Shown here: positions 20,905 to 28,651 of the stretch, piece after piece
How positions within the stretch are numbered: the stretch's first letter is position 1
How the letters are laid out: each line of letters opens with the position of its first letter
Virus record (IMG/VR): IMGVR_UViG_3300042542_004765
Location: 1 to 28,651 of that record
Source: a virus
Length of the DNA: 28,651 nucleotides
Direction: 5' to 3' (one strand)
Position numbers and translations under genes: made by a program
The notes under the pieces: generated by a model
Databases searched by the model: none
What the model saw: the letters and a program-made list of their open reading frames with translations, nothing else
What the model was told of the DNA's origin: nothing

Positions 20905-20927
20905 GATGAAGTAAACTAGGAGTAATC

Positions 20928-23900
20928 ATGGCAGCATTTACACGCAAACAATATTCGGGTGCAGCGCGCAACACGACGACAACAACGCTGCTGACGAACG
21001 TTGGCACAACTGTTGACATTGCGGCAACAACTGGATGGCCATCCATTGCTGGCATCCCGTTTTACGTAGTAATCCGACCATCTTCGATATATGAAGAAAA
21101 GTGTTTGGCAACGATTTCTGGCTCAACCCTAACCCTGACAAGAGCCCAAGACGACACCACCGCATCCGAGCACCCAATTGGTTCGGTTATTTACCCAGTA
21201 TTCACCGCCAATGACGCAGACGAAGCAAACGAACTTGTAAGCAAACTCACCACCAAAGGCGACTTGCTCGTTACTGATGGAACCAATCTTCTTCGTTTGG
21301 GTGTTGGAGCAGAAGGCTACTTCCTAAAAGCAAGTAGCTCAGCATCTGCTGGAGTTGAGTGGGCGTCAATACCAACAATCAACAGCCTCAATGACATTGG
21401 TGATGTAACAATTAACAACGTAGAAGAGGGTGATTTCCTTGTTTACAAGAACTCTGCTTCTGCTTGGATTAACGAAACAATCCACTTCATTACAGTCTCT
21501 GACACGGAACCTACTGACGAGATAAGAGTCGGCGACTTTTGGTATAACTCAAGCGAACTTGAACTTTATACATATTACTCAGGTTCGTGGATTCAGGTAA
21601 CGCTCACACCAGAATTCCTAACAGTTGAAGAACTGGACAATGTATACATTGACAACGCAAACGCTGGCGATGTTTTAGCATTTGACGGCCTTGACTGGTA
21701 CAACGACACTGTTTCAAATTTGTTTGGTTCCCACATAATCGCATTGAGTGGAGATGTTTCTGGCTCGGTCATGTTCGATGGTTCTGCAAGCGTAAATATC
21801 TCAACAACGCTTCAGCCGAACAGCATCGCCCTGGGTGTTGATACAACTGGCAACTATGTAAACGACCTAACCGCAGGCACTGGTGTCACGGTAACGCATA
21901 CTCCTGGTGAAGGCTCAAGTCCAACGGTTGCTATTGGACAGGCTGTTGGCACTTCCGCTTCAGTGACTTTTGCAAATGTAACAGCAGACCTCGTAGGAGA
22001 TGTTACTGGGAATGCGTCTACTGCAAGCGCGTTAGAAACCGCACGAACCATCTCGCTCGCTGGAGACTTAAGCGGTTCTGCTTCTTTTAACGGAACTACA
22101 GACATAACCATCAGCGCAAGCGTTGTTAACTCTGGTGTGAGCCTTGATGAAATTTCAGATGTTGTAATCACAAGCCCGTTAAATCATCAGTCATTAACCT
22201 ACAACGGAACAAACTGGGTTAATGAGTATGCCCCGACTGTTACATATGCAAGGAACGCTGAAGCAAATGCTTTGAGTATCGGCGAAGTAGTTTATCTATT
22301 TGGGGCTGCTGGAGATAGGGCTTCTGTAAAGAGAGCATCCAATTCCTCTGAAGCGACTTCATCAAAAACTGTCGGAGTTGTTGCAGTTGGTGGGGCGGCA
22401 GGTTCAGATGTAGCAGTAACAACACTTGGATATGTGAGTGGTCTGTCTCTTGGCTCCTATGCATCAGGCGATGTTCTTTGGCTTGGCTCAACGGCTGGAA
22501 CTTTTACAACAACAAAACCAACCGCTCCAAACCACTTAGTTTTTATTGGTGTTGTCACTAGGGCGAACAATGGAAACGGCATTATGTATGTCAAGTGCCA
22601 AAACGGATACGAACTTGAAGAACTCCACAACGTAAAAATCAACGGTGTGACCGACGGTCAATTCTTGCGGTACAACAGCGCCTCAGCCCTATGGGTCAAC
22701 GACGCAATCAACCTTGGAACAGACACTGTTGGAAACTATATGTCCGACATTACCCAGGGCACTGGCGTAACAATCACGCATACTCCAGGTGAAGGTTCAA
22801 ACGCAACCATTGCAATCGGACAGGATGTAGGCACTTCTGCTTCTGTCACATTTTCAAACGTTACCGCAACAGGAACAGTCACACTCGCCGCAGACCCATC
22901 TTTAGCACTTCAAGCAGCAACAAAACAGTATGTAGATAATGCCGCGTCAGGTATTAACTTCCATGCATCAGTGGTTGCTGCAACAAGTGGTAACCTCGCT
23001 GGAACATACAACAACGGAACTGCTGGCGTTGGTGCAACTCTAACAAAAGCAACAAATGGTTCAATTGGTACTATTGATGGAGCCTCGGTAGTTGTTGGAA
23101 GCAGAATTCTTGTTAAATCGCAGACTGACTCAAAACAAAATGGTATCTACACTATTACGGCAGTCGGCAGCGCAAGTGCTCCTTGGGTAATAACAAGAGC
23201 AACAGATGCTGACAATAGCATATCTGGAGAAATGGCTTCTGGAGACTTCTGCTTTGTTATGGGTGGCAATACCAATGCTGGGTATGGTTTTATAAATAAC
23301 AGTTCAACAAGTCCAATTGTTATTGGAACTGACAACATCACATACACTGCATTCAATGCTGCACAGGTTGTTATGGCGGGTAACGGAATGGCGTTCAGTG
23401 GAACGGCACTGAATATTGGAACCGCTGATTCTTCAAGAATTGTAGTAAGCACAGACGACATCGACCTTGCAACCGTATCAGTATCCAATTCTTTCCAAGA
23501 TAACAATTCTGCCAGCATGATATTCACGGGAGTTGAAGTCGATTCCTATGGTCGAGTAACAGGTAAAACTGCTGCTACGCATCGCTTGGCCAGCACAACC
23601 GCTCCAGGAATAATCCAGTACGACGGCAGTAAATTTGATTACAGCGATGGTCCATTTACCATTAAGGCAAACGGTATTGAACTTGGAACAGATACAACTG
23701 GCAACTACATGCTCAACGTGTCTGCTGGAAATGGAATTTCCATCTCCCACACACAGGGCGAAGGTTCTACTGCCTCAGTTTCAACAACGGGTATTCAAAC
23801 ACTCAGTGCAAAGGCCGGCAACTACACACTTGCTGCTGGTGATGCTGCCGAAACAATCATCATTATGGATTCAAGCTCCGCCAATGACCTGACCGTTCCA

Positions 23901-24107
23901 CCGGCTTCGAGTGTTGCTTTTGTGACTGGTACGAGCATCACCATTGTTCAGCGCGGAACTGGTAAGACAAGAATTCTTGCAGGCGCTGGAGTAACGCTCT
24001 TGGCAACTCCTGGTCTTTTCCTAAGAGCAAGATACTCTTCATGCACAATAGTCAAAACAGAAAATGCAAACGAGTGGTTTGTTATAGGTGACTTGGCGGC
24101 ATCGTGA
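20928..24107 (+). CDS. Large tail fibre protein (paralogue 1)
   Basis: The 1059-residue product has the N-terminal MAAFTRKQYSG segment, a beta-rich base, then DLLVTDGTNLLRLGVGAEG-type modules frequent in phage fibres. A block GxDTxGNYxxxxxxGxGVxxxHTxGEGS recurs three times (starting near residues 303, 600 and 920). The ATKQYVDNAASGINF module with NGIYTITAVG at about 662-830 is the collar-like domain also found in the other fibre of this window. A GDVTGNASTAS stretch near 355 is the Gly-rich shaft motif. ATG 20928 has AGGAG seven bases upstream. Its job is presumably adsorption. Confidence 0.78.
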   Translation: MAAFTRKQYSGAARNTTTTTLLTNVGTTVDIAATTGWPSIAGIPFYVVIRPSSIYEEKCLATISGSTLTLTRAQDDTTASEHPIGSVIYPVFTANDADEANELVSKLTTKGDLLVTDGTNLLRLGVGAEGYFLKASSSASAGVEWASIPTINSLNDIGDVTINNVEEGDFLVYKNSASAWINETIHFITVSDTEPTDEIRVGDFWYNSSELELYTYYSGSWIQVTLTPEFLTVEELDNVYIDNANAGDVLAFDGLDWYNDTVSNLFGSHIIALSGDVSGSVMFDGSASVNISTTLQPNSIALGVDTTGNYVNDLTAGTGVTVTHTPGEGSSPTVAIGQAVGTSASVTFANVTADLVGDVTGNASTASALETARTISLAGDLSGSASFNGTTDITISASVVNSGVSLDEISDVVITSPLNHQSLTYNGTNWVNEYAPTVTYARNAEANALSIGEVVYLFGAAGDRASVKRASNSSEATSSKTVGVVAVGGAAGSDVAVTTLGYVSGLSLGSYASGDVLWLGSTAGTFTTTKPTAPNHLVFIGVVTRANNGNGIMYVKCQNGYELEELHNVKINGVTDGQFLRYNSASALWVNDAINLGTDTVGNYMSDITQGTGVTITHTPGEGSNATIAIGQDVGTSASVTFSNVTATGTVTLAADPSLALQAATKQYVDNAASGINFHASVVAATSGNLAGTYNNGTAGVGATLTKATNGSIGTIDGASVVVGSRILVKSQTDSKQNGIYTITAVGSASAPWVITRATDADNSISGEMASGDFCFVMGGNTNAGYGFINNSSTSPIVIGTDNITYTAFNAAQVVMAGNGMAFSGTALNIGTADSSRIVVSTDDIDLATVSVSNSFQDNNSASMIFTGVEVDSYGRVTGKTAATHRLASTTAPGIIQYDGSKFDYSDGPFTIKANGIELGTDTTGNYMLNVSAGNGISISHTQGEGSTASVSTTGIQTLSAKAGNYTLAAGDAAETIIIMDSSSANDLTVPPASSVAFVTGTSITIVQRGTGKTRILAGAGVTLLATPGLFLRARYSSCTIVKTENANEWFVIGDLAAS

Positions 24108-25075
24108 TTCCGGGCAATCAAGCCAGTGGTGGAAAGTTTATTGACCCACCAGACTCGATATCTGTTGTACCAAACGCCCTGGGAGGTGCAAGCGACATAG
24201 TCGTCAATCACACTGGTTACAAAGGTAAATCTGGGTCAGTTAAATTCAGGGTTACTTCAAATACTGGTGTAAGTTCTGTTTCTGAAGCCACAAGTGGAAC
24301 GTCTGGGTCCATGTCTCTGACTGGATTAAGCAATGGCGTTAGCTACACGTTTTCAGCAGTCACAATTGAGTCTCAGTCTTCTGTTGAATCTTTATCTGCT
24401 GTAACTTCATCTTCATCACTTGTTGCAGGAGTTCCAACTGCCCCAGCTCAACCAACTGTTTCTGCTGGTAATGGTCAAGTAACTGTATCGTGGAGCGAAC
24501 CAGCAAATAACGGTGCAGCTATTACTAGTTATATTGTTTACTGGTCAACATCATCTGCTGCTATTCAAAGTTGGTCAAACTCTGTAAACACTGGTTCGAC
24601 ATCCACGTCTTATACCGTTACTGGATTAAGCAATGGAACCGCATACTATTTTACAGTTATTGCAGTCAACGCTACTGGTCAGAGTACAAGGTCAGCTGTT
24701 TCAAGTGGAGCAACACCAGTGGTCCCAGGGCCACCACCTCCTCCGCCATGCTCGTGCGATGGTGTAGCAAGAAGACAATACGGTCAGTTTTCACATTTAG
24801 ACCCAGCCGGTTTTGGTTGGACATGCGACGGAACAATGAGCTACGAGTACTACATATACGGAACTTGTGGTGGAGGAGCTTGCCCTGGTGAGGGTGGCTA
24901 CAACGGAGCTTATAGAAACGGCGTTTGCGGTTATGTGACACCACCAGCTCCTTCGCCGCCTCCTTCGCCGCCTCCTTCGCCGCCTCCTTCGCCGCCTCCT
25001 GCTCCTCCTCCTGATTGCGGAATATGCTGCGGTGGATGCTTTATAGACCCTAAACTTGGCCCAATTTGTTGTTAG
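24104..25075 (+). CDS. FN3-domain protein with SPPP repeats and Cys-rich end
   Basis: The 323-residue product starts at GTG 24104, overlapping the previous stop (GTGA). Layout: an N-terminal beta-rich part with a first FN3-like unit (about 20-108, with the SLTGLSNGVSYTFSAVTIES stretch), a clear FN3 (111-208, TVSWSEP and TVTGLSNGTAYYFTVIAVNA), a proline run (209-215), a Cys/Tyr/Gly-rich domain (216-277), the SPPP repeats (about 284-303), and a terminal Cys cluster (305-323). Twelve cysteines in the last 110 residues, an even number, suggest disulphides or metal sites. It follows the fibre and may form a host-binding tip. The SPPP stretch resembles extensin motifs. Confidence 0.7.
   Translation: MIPGNQASGGKFIDPPDSISVVPNALGGASDIVVNHTGYKGKSGSVKFRVTSNTGVSSVSEATSGTSGSMSLTGLSNGVSYTFSAVTIESQSSVESLSAVTSSSSLVAGVPTAPAQPTVSAGNGQVTVSWSEPANNGAAITSYIVYWSTSSAAIQSWSNSVNTGSTSTSYTVTGLSNGTAYYFTVIAVNATGQSTRSAVSSGATPVVPGPPPPPPCSCDGVARRQYGQFSHLDPAGFGWTCDGTMSYEYYIYGTCGGGACPGEGGYNGAYRNGVCGYVTPPAPSPPPSPPPSPPPSPPPAPPPDCGICCGGCFIDPKLGPICC
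24953..25000 (+). repeat. Four 12-bp repeats encoding SPPP
   Basis: TCGCCGCCTCCT repeats exactly four times (24953-24964, 24965-24976, 24977-24988, 24989-25000). Perfect DNA repeats would allow slippage that adds or removes whole SPPP units without shifting the frame. Confidence 0.8.
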
Positions 25076-25111
25076 TCGAACAAACAATCAGGAATGCAGT
25101 AGGATTTAATC

Positions 25112-25642
25112 ATGAGCAACGCTGAAGAAATCTGGACACCAAGAGAACCAACAGAGCCAGAATACACATTCCAAGGTTGGTTTAATTGGGAAAACAAATT
25201 CGGTGAATTTGGTATTCCTGGGTATAGGGATTTTATTGAACCAACAAAAATTCCATCTGTTTTTGGCGACGATAATCCTAGAGATGTTTATTTCACGCTC
25301 TACAGACAAGACGGAGACGGCCTGCTTCTTTGCGTGGTTGCTAGATACGTTGACGACGCAGGCGTTCGTCATCCTCTTTTGATGCTGGTTCATCCAGACC
25401 ACAGAGGGAAGGGAATTGCAACTCAGGTGGCTCTTCGCATCGAAGAGAAATTCATTAACGAAGAAGCTCATGCGTACGGATACACAGTGGAAGAATTTAG
25501 AGCCATGCCTAGAGCGGAACGTGCTGCGCTGACTGTCCCATTGGTGTTAGATGTTCCAGTAAACGAAGCTGGAGCAGGGTTCCTGACCCACTTGAGCAAT
25601 GTTTTTTATACGGTTGAAAAAGATTTTACAGTAGAGCCGTAA
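25112..25642 (+). CDS. GNAT-family acetyltransferase-like protein
   Basis: The 176-residue product has the GNAT acetyl-CoA-binding motif A as LMLVHPDHRGKGIATQVALR, preceded by a beta-rich segment and followed by a helix. The rest, with Trp- and Pro-rich ends, is less typical. Such enzymes move acetyl groups to amines or to protein N-termini. Position among fibre genes suggests a virion- or host-modifying role. ATG 25112 has a GTAGGA site. The substrate is unknown. Confidence 0.7.
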   Translation: MSNAEEIWTPREPTEPEYTFQGWFNWENKFGEFGIPGYRDFIEPTKIPSVFGDDNPRDVYFTLYRQDGDGLLLCVVARYVDDAGVRHPLLMLVHPDHRGKGIATQVALRIEEKFINEEAHAYGYTVEEFRAMPRAERAALTVPLVLDVPVNEAGAGFLTHLSNVFYTVEKDFTVEP

Positions 25643-25643
25643 G

Positions 25644-25871
25644 ATGTCTGCCTATCAAGAGTGGAAGAAAAAACTTGGAGATACACGCCCGTGGGATGTT
25701 GTTAACCCAAACATAGAAAAAACCACAGATGAAGAGGCAGAAAGAAGATTTTCGATTTGCCGAGAATGTCCAAGCCTGCTTGCGGTCACCAGCCAGTGTA
25801 GAGAATGCGGATGCTTCATGAAGTTAAAGGTGAAGATACAAGAAGCAACGTGCCCCTTGCAAAAGTGGTAG
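25644..25871 (+). CDS. Zinc-ribbon-like small protein
   Basis: The 75-residue product has CRECP (39-43), CRECGCFMK (52-60) and a final CPLQKW (70-75). The first pairs can hold one zinc ion. The CGCFMKLK ... CPLQKW pattern occurs in small phage proteins of unknown function near tail genes. It follows the GNAT gene after one base. A role as a zinc-binding adaptor is inferred. Confidence 0.75.
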   Translation: MSAYQEWKKKLGDTRPWDVVNPNIEKTTDEEAERRFSICRECPSLLAVTSQCRECGCFMKLKVKIQEATCPLQKW

Positions 25872-25898
25872 CCCCAACCAGAATGTAAGGGTTTTGCA

Positions 25899-26486
25899 AT
25901 GAAGTACATCAATGTGAATGGCGTATGTGTTTACAGAAATGTAATTATCAACCCCTCTGAGATAATAGAAGCCTCTGAGCTGTTAAGCATCTCGAAAGAC
26001 AGCCGAGGCGATTGGACTAAATCGACAGTAATTGACACCGAGGGGAAGGTATTTGTTTCTGAAGTAAGAACAAACCAATTGATGTTCACTCCAACGCCAA
26101 CTCAAAGGGGAGACGAGTCGTCGGCAGAGGTTATGCTGGCGAATAAAATTCACGAATACATCCTTCCTTGTGTCCAAAACTTTGCGGCAAAATTTGGTCT
26201 TTCAATCAAGTTCCAATCCACAAATGGATACCAAATACTAAAATATGCAATTGGTGAGCATTATGTATCTCACCTTGATGATGGTGAAAAAACCAGACGC
26301 TACGCCTCTGCAGTTGCATACCTAAACGACAATTACGAAGGTGGCGAACTGTATTTTCAGGATTTAAATTTCACATATCAGCCAGTAGCAGGGGATGTTG
26401 TAATTTTTCCATCTGGAGCACCATTCAGGCATGAGGCAAAACCAGTAATCAGTGGCATCAAGTACTCAATCGCCAACTGGTGGTAA
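25899..26486 (+). CDS. Prolyl-4-hydroxylase-like 2-oxoglutarate dioxygenase
   Basis: The 195-residue product has the P4H pattern in its C-terminal half: YAIGEHYVSHLDDGE with His125 and Asp127 of the H-x-D site, RRYASAVAYLND and EGGELYFQ in the middle, AGDVVIF (164-170), and FRHEAKPVISGIKYSIANWW with His178 as third iron ligand and Lys188 as 2-oxoglutarate binder. The enzymes hydroxylate peptidyl proline or similar residues. The SPPP protein lies three genes upstream. The usual prolyl-peptide-binding domain of animal enzymes is missing, as in short phage and algal P4Hs. The substrate is not shown. Confidence 0.8.
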   Translation: MKYINVNGVCVYRNVIINPSEIIEASELLSISKDSRGDWTKSTVIDTEGKVFVSEVRTNQLMFTPTPTQRGDESSAEVMLANKIHEYILPCVQNFAAKFGLSIKFQSTNGYQILKYAIGEHYVSHLDDGEKTRRYASAVAYLNDNYEGGELYFQDLNFTYQPVAGDVVIFPSGAPFRHEAKPVISGIKYSIANWW

Positions 26487-26535
26487 AAAGCTAGCGAAAA
26501 AAACAGATTAGAGCCGATTAAAGACCGTCTTGTGA

Positions 26536-26541
26536 GATAAT
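26536..26541 (+). promoter_or_regulatory. Possible -10 of a leaderless transcript
   Basis: GATAAT (26536-26541) lies eight bases before ATG 26549, and no ribosome site is present in between. No good -35 was found 16-18 bases upstream, so this is weaker than the promoter at 2464-2492. Confidence 0.25.
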
Positions 26542-26548
26542 TGGCCGT

Positions 26549-26731
26549 ATGCCAATCGTATTCCCTTCATCACCGTCAATAAATGACGAATTTTCTGTTG
26601 CAGGTAAATCCTGGAGCTGGAACGGGTTCCGTTGGCAAAGATTTAAATCTGCAATAATTGACGGTGGATTTGCCAATATTGAAATTGACGAGGCAAGCGA
26701 TTCACAGGTTGCTGACGGAGGCGATGCTTAA
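26549..26731 (+). CDS. Small tail protein (fibre adaptor-like)
   Basis: The 60-residue product has PSINDEFSVAGKSWSWNGFRW, a short motif (hydrophobic pair then W-x-W-N-G-x-R-W) typical of small modules near tail fibres in many phages. The end is acidic. Its stop overlaps the next start as TAATG, so the two are likely to be translated together. It may be a chaperone or a link between the fibre and another part. The function is uncertain. Confidence 0.65.
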   Translation: MPIVFPSSPSINDEFSVAGKSWSWNGFRWQRFKSAIIDGGFANIEIDEASDSQVADGGDA

Positions 26732-28651
26732 TGGCGTATAAAAAGATACTTTTCCGTCGTGACCTCGCAGCTACATGGACATCGGTTGACCCAGTACTCT
26801 CCGCTGGAGAAATAGGCCTAGAGTCCGACACTGGCAAGATAAAGCTTGGTGATGGGACTAGTTCTTGGACTGAGCTTGATTATTTTTACGGTTCACTAGA
26901 CAGCACATCATATGTTCAGTCCCTTGTTGCTGGCACAGGCCTAACAATAACCGGAAACTCAGGTTCTGGTTCGACGCCAACAATTTCAATCCCCCAGAGC
27001 GTTGCAACAACTGCTTCACCAACATTTGCTCAAGCAACAATTAACAACCTGCCAGTCGATGATAAACATGTCGCAACAAAAGCCTATGTTGACGGAATAG
27101 CAGCGTCAATTAACTGGCATGAATTTGCCACACTTGCCACTGATGCAGCTTTGCCAAACAACCCGACCTATGACAACAGCATTGATGGAATTGGGGCAAC
27201 TCTAACTGCTGGAGCAAATGCGCGACTTGTCGTGGATGGAACTAATGCTTCAACTGGAAATAGAATTCTTGTAAAAAATCAAGCAAACGCTGTCCATAAC
27301 GGAGTTTACGATGTAACAACTCAGGGAAGCGTCTCCGTTCCGTGGGTGCTTACTCGTTCTGATGACTTTGATGGTAGTACTCATTTCGCAACTCCACACG
27401 CAGGAGACGCATTATACGTCTCGACTGGTTCGGCAAATGCAAATCAAGGATTTCTTGTATTTACTTCTGGCACCGGAACCGATGGCGAACATGTCATTGG
27501 AACAGACGCAATATCATTTACACAATTTTCCGGAACAGCACCAATTCTCGCAGGAACTGGTATTACAAAATTTGGAAATCAGCTTTCAATTGGTCAGGAT
27601 GTCGCACCAAGCGCAAGCGTTGTTTTTGCAGGAATTACTGGCTATTTAAATGGGATTGCCGAACAGGCAAATTCAATTACCCAGCCAGTGTTTATTGGAA
27701 CAAAACTGTTTGATGGTTCAGCAAGCATAAGTCTTGGAGTCGAAGACATAACAGGCCTCCAAGCAACGACGTCAGACCTGAACAAGCTATTTGAATTAAC
27801 AACGACCAAACTCCAGCTCGATTACCTCAGTAGCGCGAGCGCAAATATTCAAGAACAAATAAACGATAAAGCAGATTTGCTTAATCCGATTTTCTTTGAA
27901 GATATAACCGCCAATAACAATATATATGCCTCCGAATTTCACGGAAATCTAATCGGCACACATACCGGAAATGTTGTTGGTGATTTAACAGGAACGGTTT
28001 TTGGGGCGTTAGACGGTAGTGCTAGTGGTGGGTTCTATGGAACATTAACCGGAGATGTTATCGGAACACTGGCCGGACAGTCTACTGGTTTGCATGTCGG
28101 AGACGTGACAGGAAACCTAACCGGAAATGTCATAGGAGATGTTACTGGAAGCGTTAGCGGAAACCTTCTTGGAAACGTAACAGGAAACGTTTTAGGAAAC
28201 GTAACTGGAAATTTGATTGGAAATGTGACTGGCTCTGTGGACGGAAGCATATCCGGAAACGCCGCAACAGTTTCTTCAATATCCAATCATGGTATAGACG
28301 GCCTTTCGGACGTCACTGCACCAACGCCAACTGCTAATCAATTCCTGAAATACAATGGGACAGCCTGGGTCCCTGATTTGGTTGACCTCAATACCGATAC
28401 GAGCGGAAACTATGTTGCCTCGGTTATAGCCGGAACTGGCGTGTCGCTGACAAACGGCGTCGCACAGGAAGCAGGAACACCAACTATAAGTATTGGTCAA
28501 TCTGTTGGCTCTGGAGATTCACCACAGTTTGCTGGCCTTTCAATAGGCAATACAAACCTAACCGTCAACGGAAACCTTACCTATAACGCTGGAACCAATC
28601 TTGCCACCGTGAATACTCTTTCCGAGCACGGCCTTTATGTCGGAGCAAGGA
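26731..28651 (+). CDS. Second large tail fibre (paralogue 2), partial at right edge
   Basis: At least 640 residues are visible; the frame stays open to the window end. The N-terminus has RDLAATWTSVDPVLSAGEIG and then GKIKLGDGTSSW, resembling the N-terminal domain of major tropism determinants and other fibres. Residues about 113-245 hold the ATKAYVDGIAASINW module and NGVYDVTTQG, which is paralogous to the fibre at 20928-24107. About 404-512 is a run of GNVTG/GNLIG units, a Gly-rich fibre shaft. A GTGVSL block near 553 matches the repeat in the other fibre. Start ATG 26731 overlaps the previous stop. Presumably a receptor-binding fibre. Confidence 0.8.
   Translation, partial: MAYKKILFRRDLAATWTSVDPVLSAGEIGLESDTGKIKLGDGTSSWTELDYFYGSLDSTSYVQSLVAGTGLTITGNSGSGSTPTISIPQSVATTASPTFAQATINNLPVDDKHVATKAYVDGIAASINWHEFATLATDAALPNNPTYDNSIDGIGATLTAGANARLVVDGTNASTGNRILVKNQANAVHNGVYDVTTQGSVSVPWVLTRSDDFDGSTHFATPHAGDALYVSTGSANANQGFLVFTSGTGTDGEHVIGTDAISFTQFSGTAPILAGTGITKFGNQLSIGQDVAPSASVVFAGITGYLNGIAEQANSITQPVFIGTKLFDGSASISLGVEDITGLQATTSDLNKLFELTTTKLQLDYLSSASANIQEQINDKADLLNPIFFEDITANNNIYASEFHGNLIGTHTGNVVGDLTGTVFGALDGSASGGFYGTLTGDVIGTLAGQSTGLHVGDVTGNLTGNVIGDVTGSVSGNLLGNVTGNVLGNVTGNLIGNVTGSVDGSISGNAATVSSISNHGIDGLSDVTAPTPTANQFLKYNGTAWVPDLVDLNTDTSGNYVASVIAGTGVSLTNGVAQEAGTPTISIGQSVGSGDSPQFAGLSIGNTNLTVNGNLTYNAGTNLATVNTLSEHGLYVGAR

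Noticed and set aside
24797-25087. Minus-strand frame with a long Arg run
   Set aside because: Antisense of the SPPP-encoding repeats; no start signal.
28035-28286. Minus-strand Pro/Thr/Phe-rich frame
   Set aside because: Antisense of the GNVTG shaft of the second fibre.
20928-28651. Diversity-generating retroelement
   Set aside because: A tropism-determinant-like N-terminus is present, but no reverse transcriptase or template repeat is seen in this window.
1-28651. tRNA or rRNA genes
   Set aside because: No cloverleaf with T-arm GGTTCGAATCC-like sequence or rRNA stretch was recognised by eye; a tRNA search program would be decisive.

Overview
The window looks like part of the genome of a tailed phage that infects an actinobacterium. 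It carries a run of virion and tail-fibre genes, a VanY-type endolysin with holin-like neighbours, a short replication module, and many small genes joined by 1- to 4-base start/stop overlaps. The actinobacterial host is inferred from a WhiB-family regulator (four cysteines plus a GVWAG turn), promoters of the TTGACG-N17-TAGGAT kind with a probable leaderless start, and a surface protein with a poly-threonine linker. No terminase, portal or capsid gene is present, so this is only part of the genome. Base composition looks balanced by eye; I did not count it.

Layout. 1-1886 (+): tail of an upstream gene, then six small unknown genes, two with paired cysteines. 1887-2498: about 600 bases without a convincing gene. 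It holds strong hairpins, a promoter followed by a structured stretch and a textbook terminator (a likely small RNA), an AT-rich segment, and a second promoter. 2499-4117 (+): replication genes (initiator-like C-terminal domain, Cys peptide, helicase-loader-like protein), a tiny membrane protein and two consecutive ribbon-helix-helix (RHH) regulators. 4337-7358 (-): an operon of HTH protein, metallophosphoesterase, winged-helix-like protein and proteasome/HslV-like peptidase; then a repeat- and hairpin-rich spacer and whiB. 7478-8406 (+): two winged-helix-like genes. 8387-10170 (-): a Cys-rich unknown protein and the lysis genes. 10267-13905 (-): a 1212-residue secreted and membrane-anchored protein. 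13999-16480 (-): a glycosyltransferase, PhyH-like dioxygenase and methyltransferase operon. 16601-28651 (+): an r1t-like holin, small tail proteins, a 907-residue protein made of about 41 repeats, a 1059-residue fibre, an FN3/SPPP/Cys-rich protein, GNAT, zinc-ribbon and prolyl-hydroxylase-like genes, and a second large fibre cut by the window end.

How the parts may work together. The left plus-strand block looks early (replication and regulation). The rightward block builds the adsorption apparatus. The leftward glycosyltransferase operon and the hydroxylase may decorate virion or host-surface glycans. The peptidase operon and WhiB may act on host protein turnover and transcription. The items most worth following are the proteasome-like peptidase operon, the isolated structured RNA beside the replication genes, the large secreted repeat protein, and the pairing of an extensin-like SPPP protein with a prolyl-4-hydroxylase-like enzyme.
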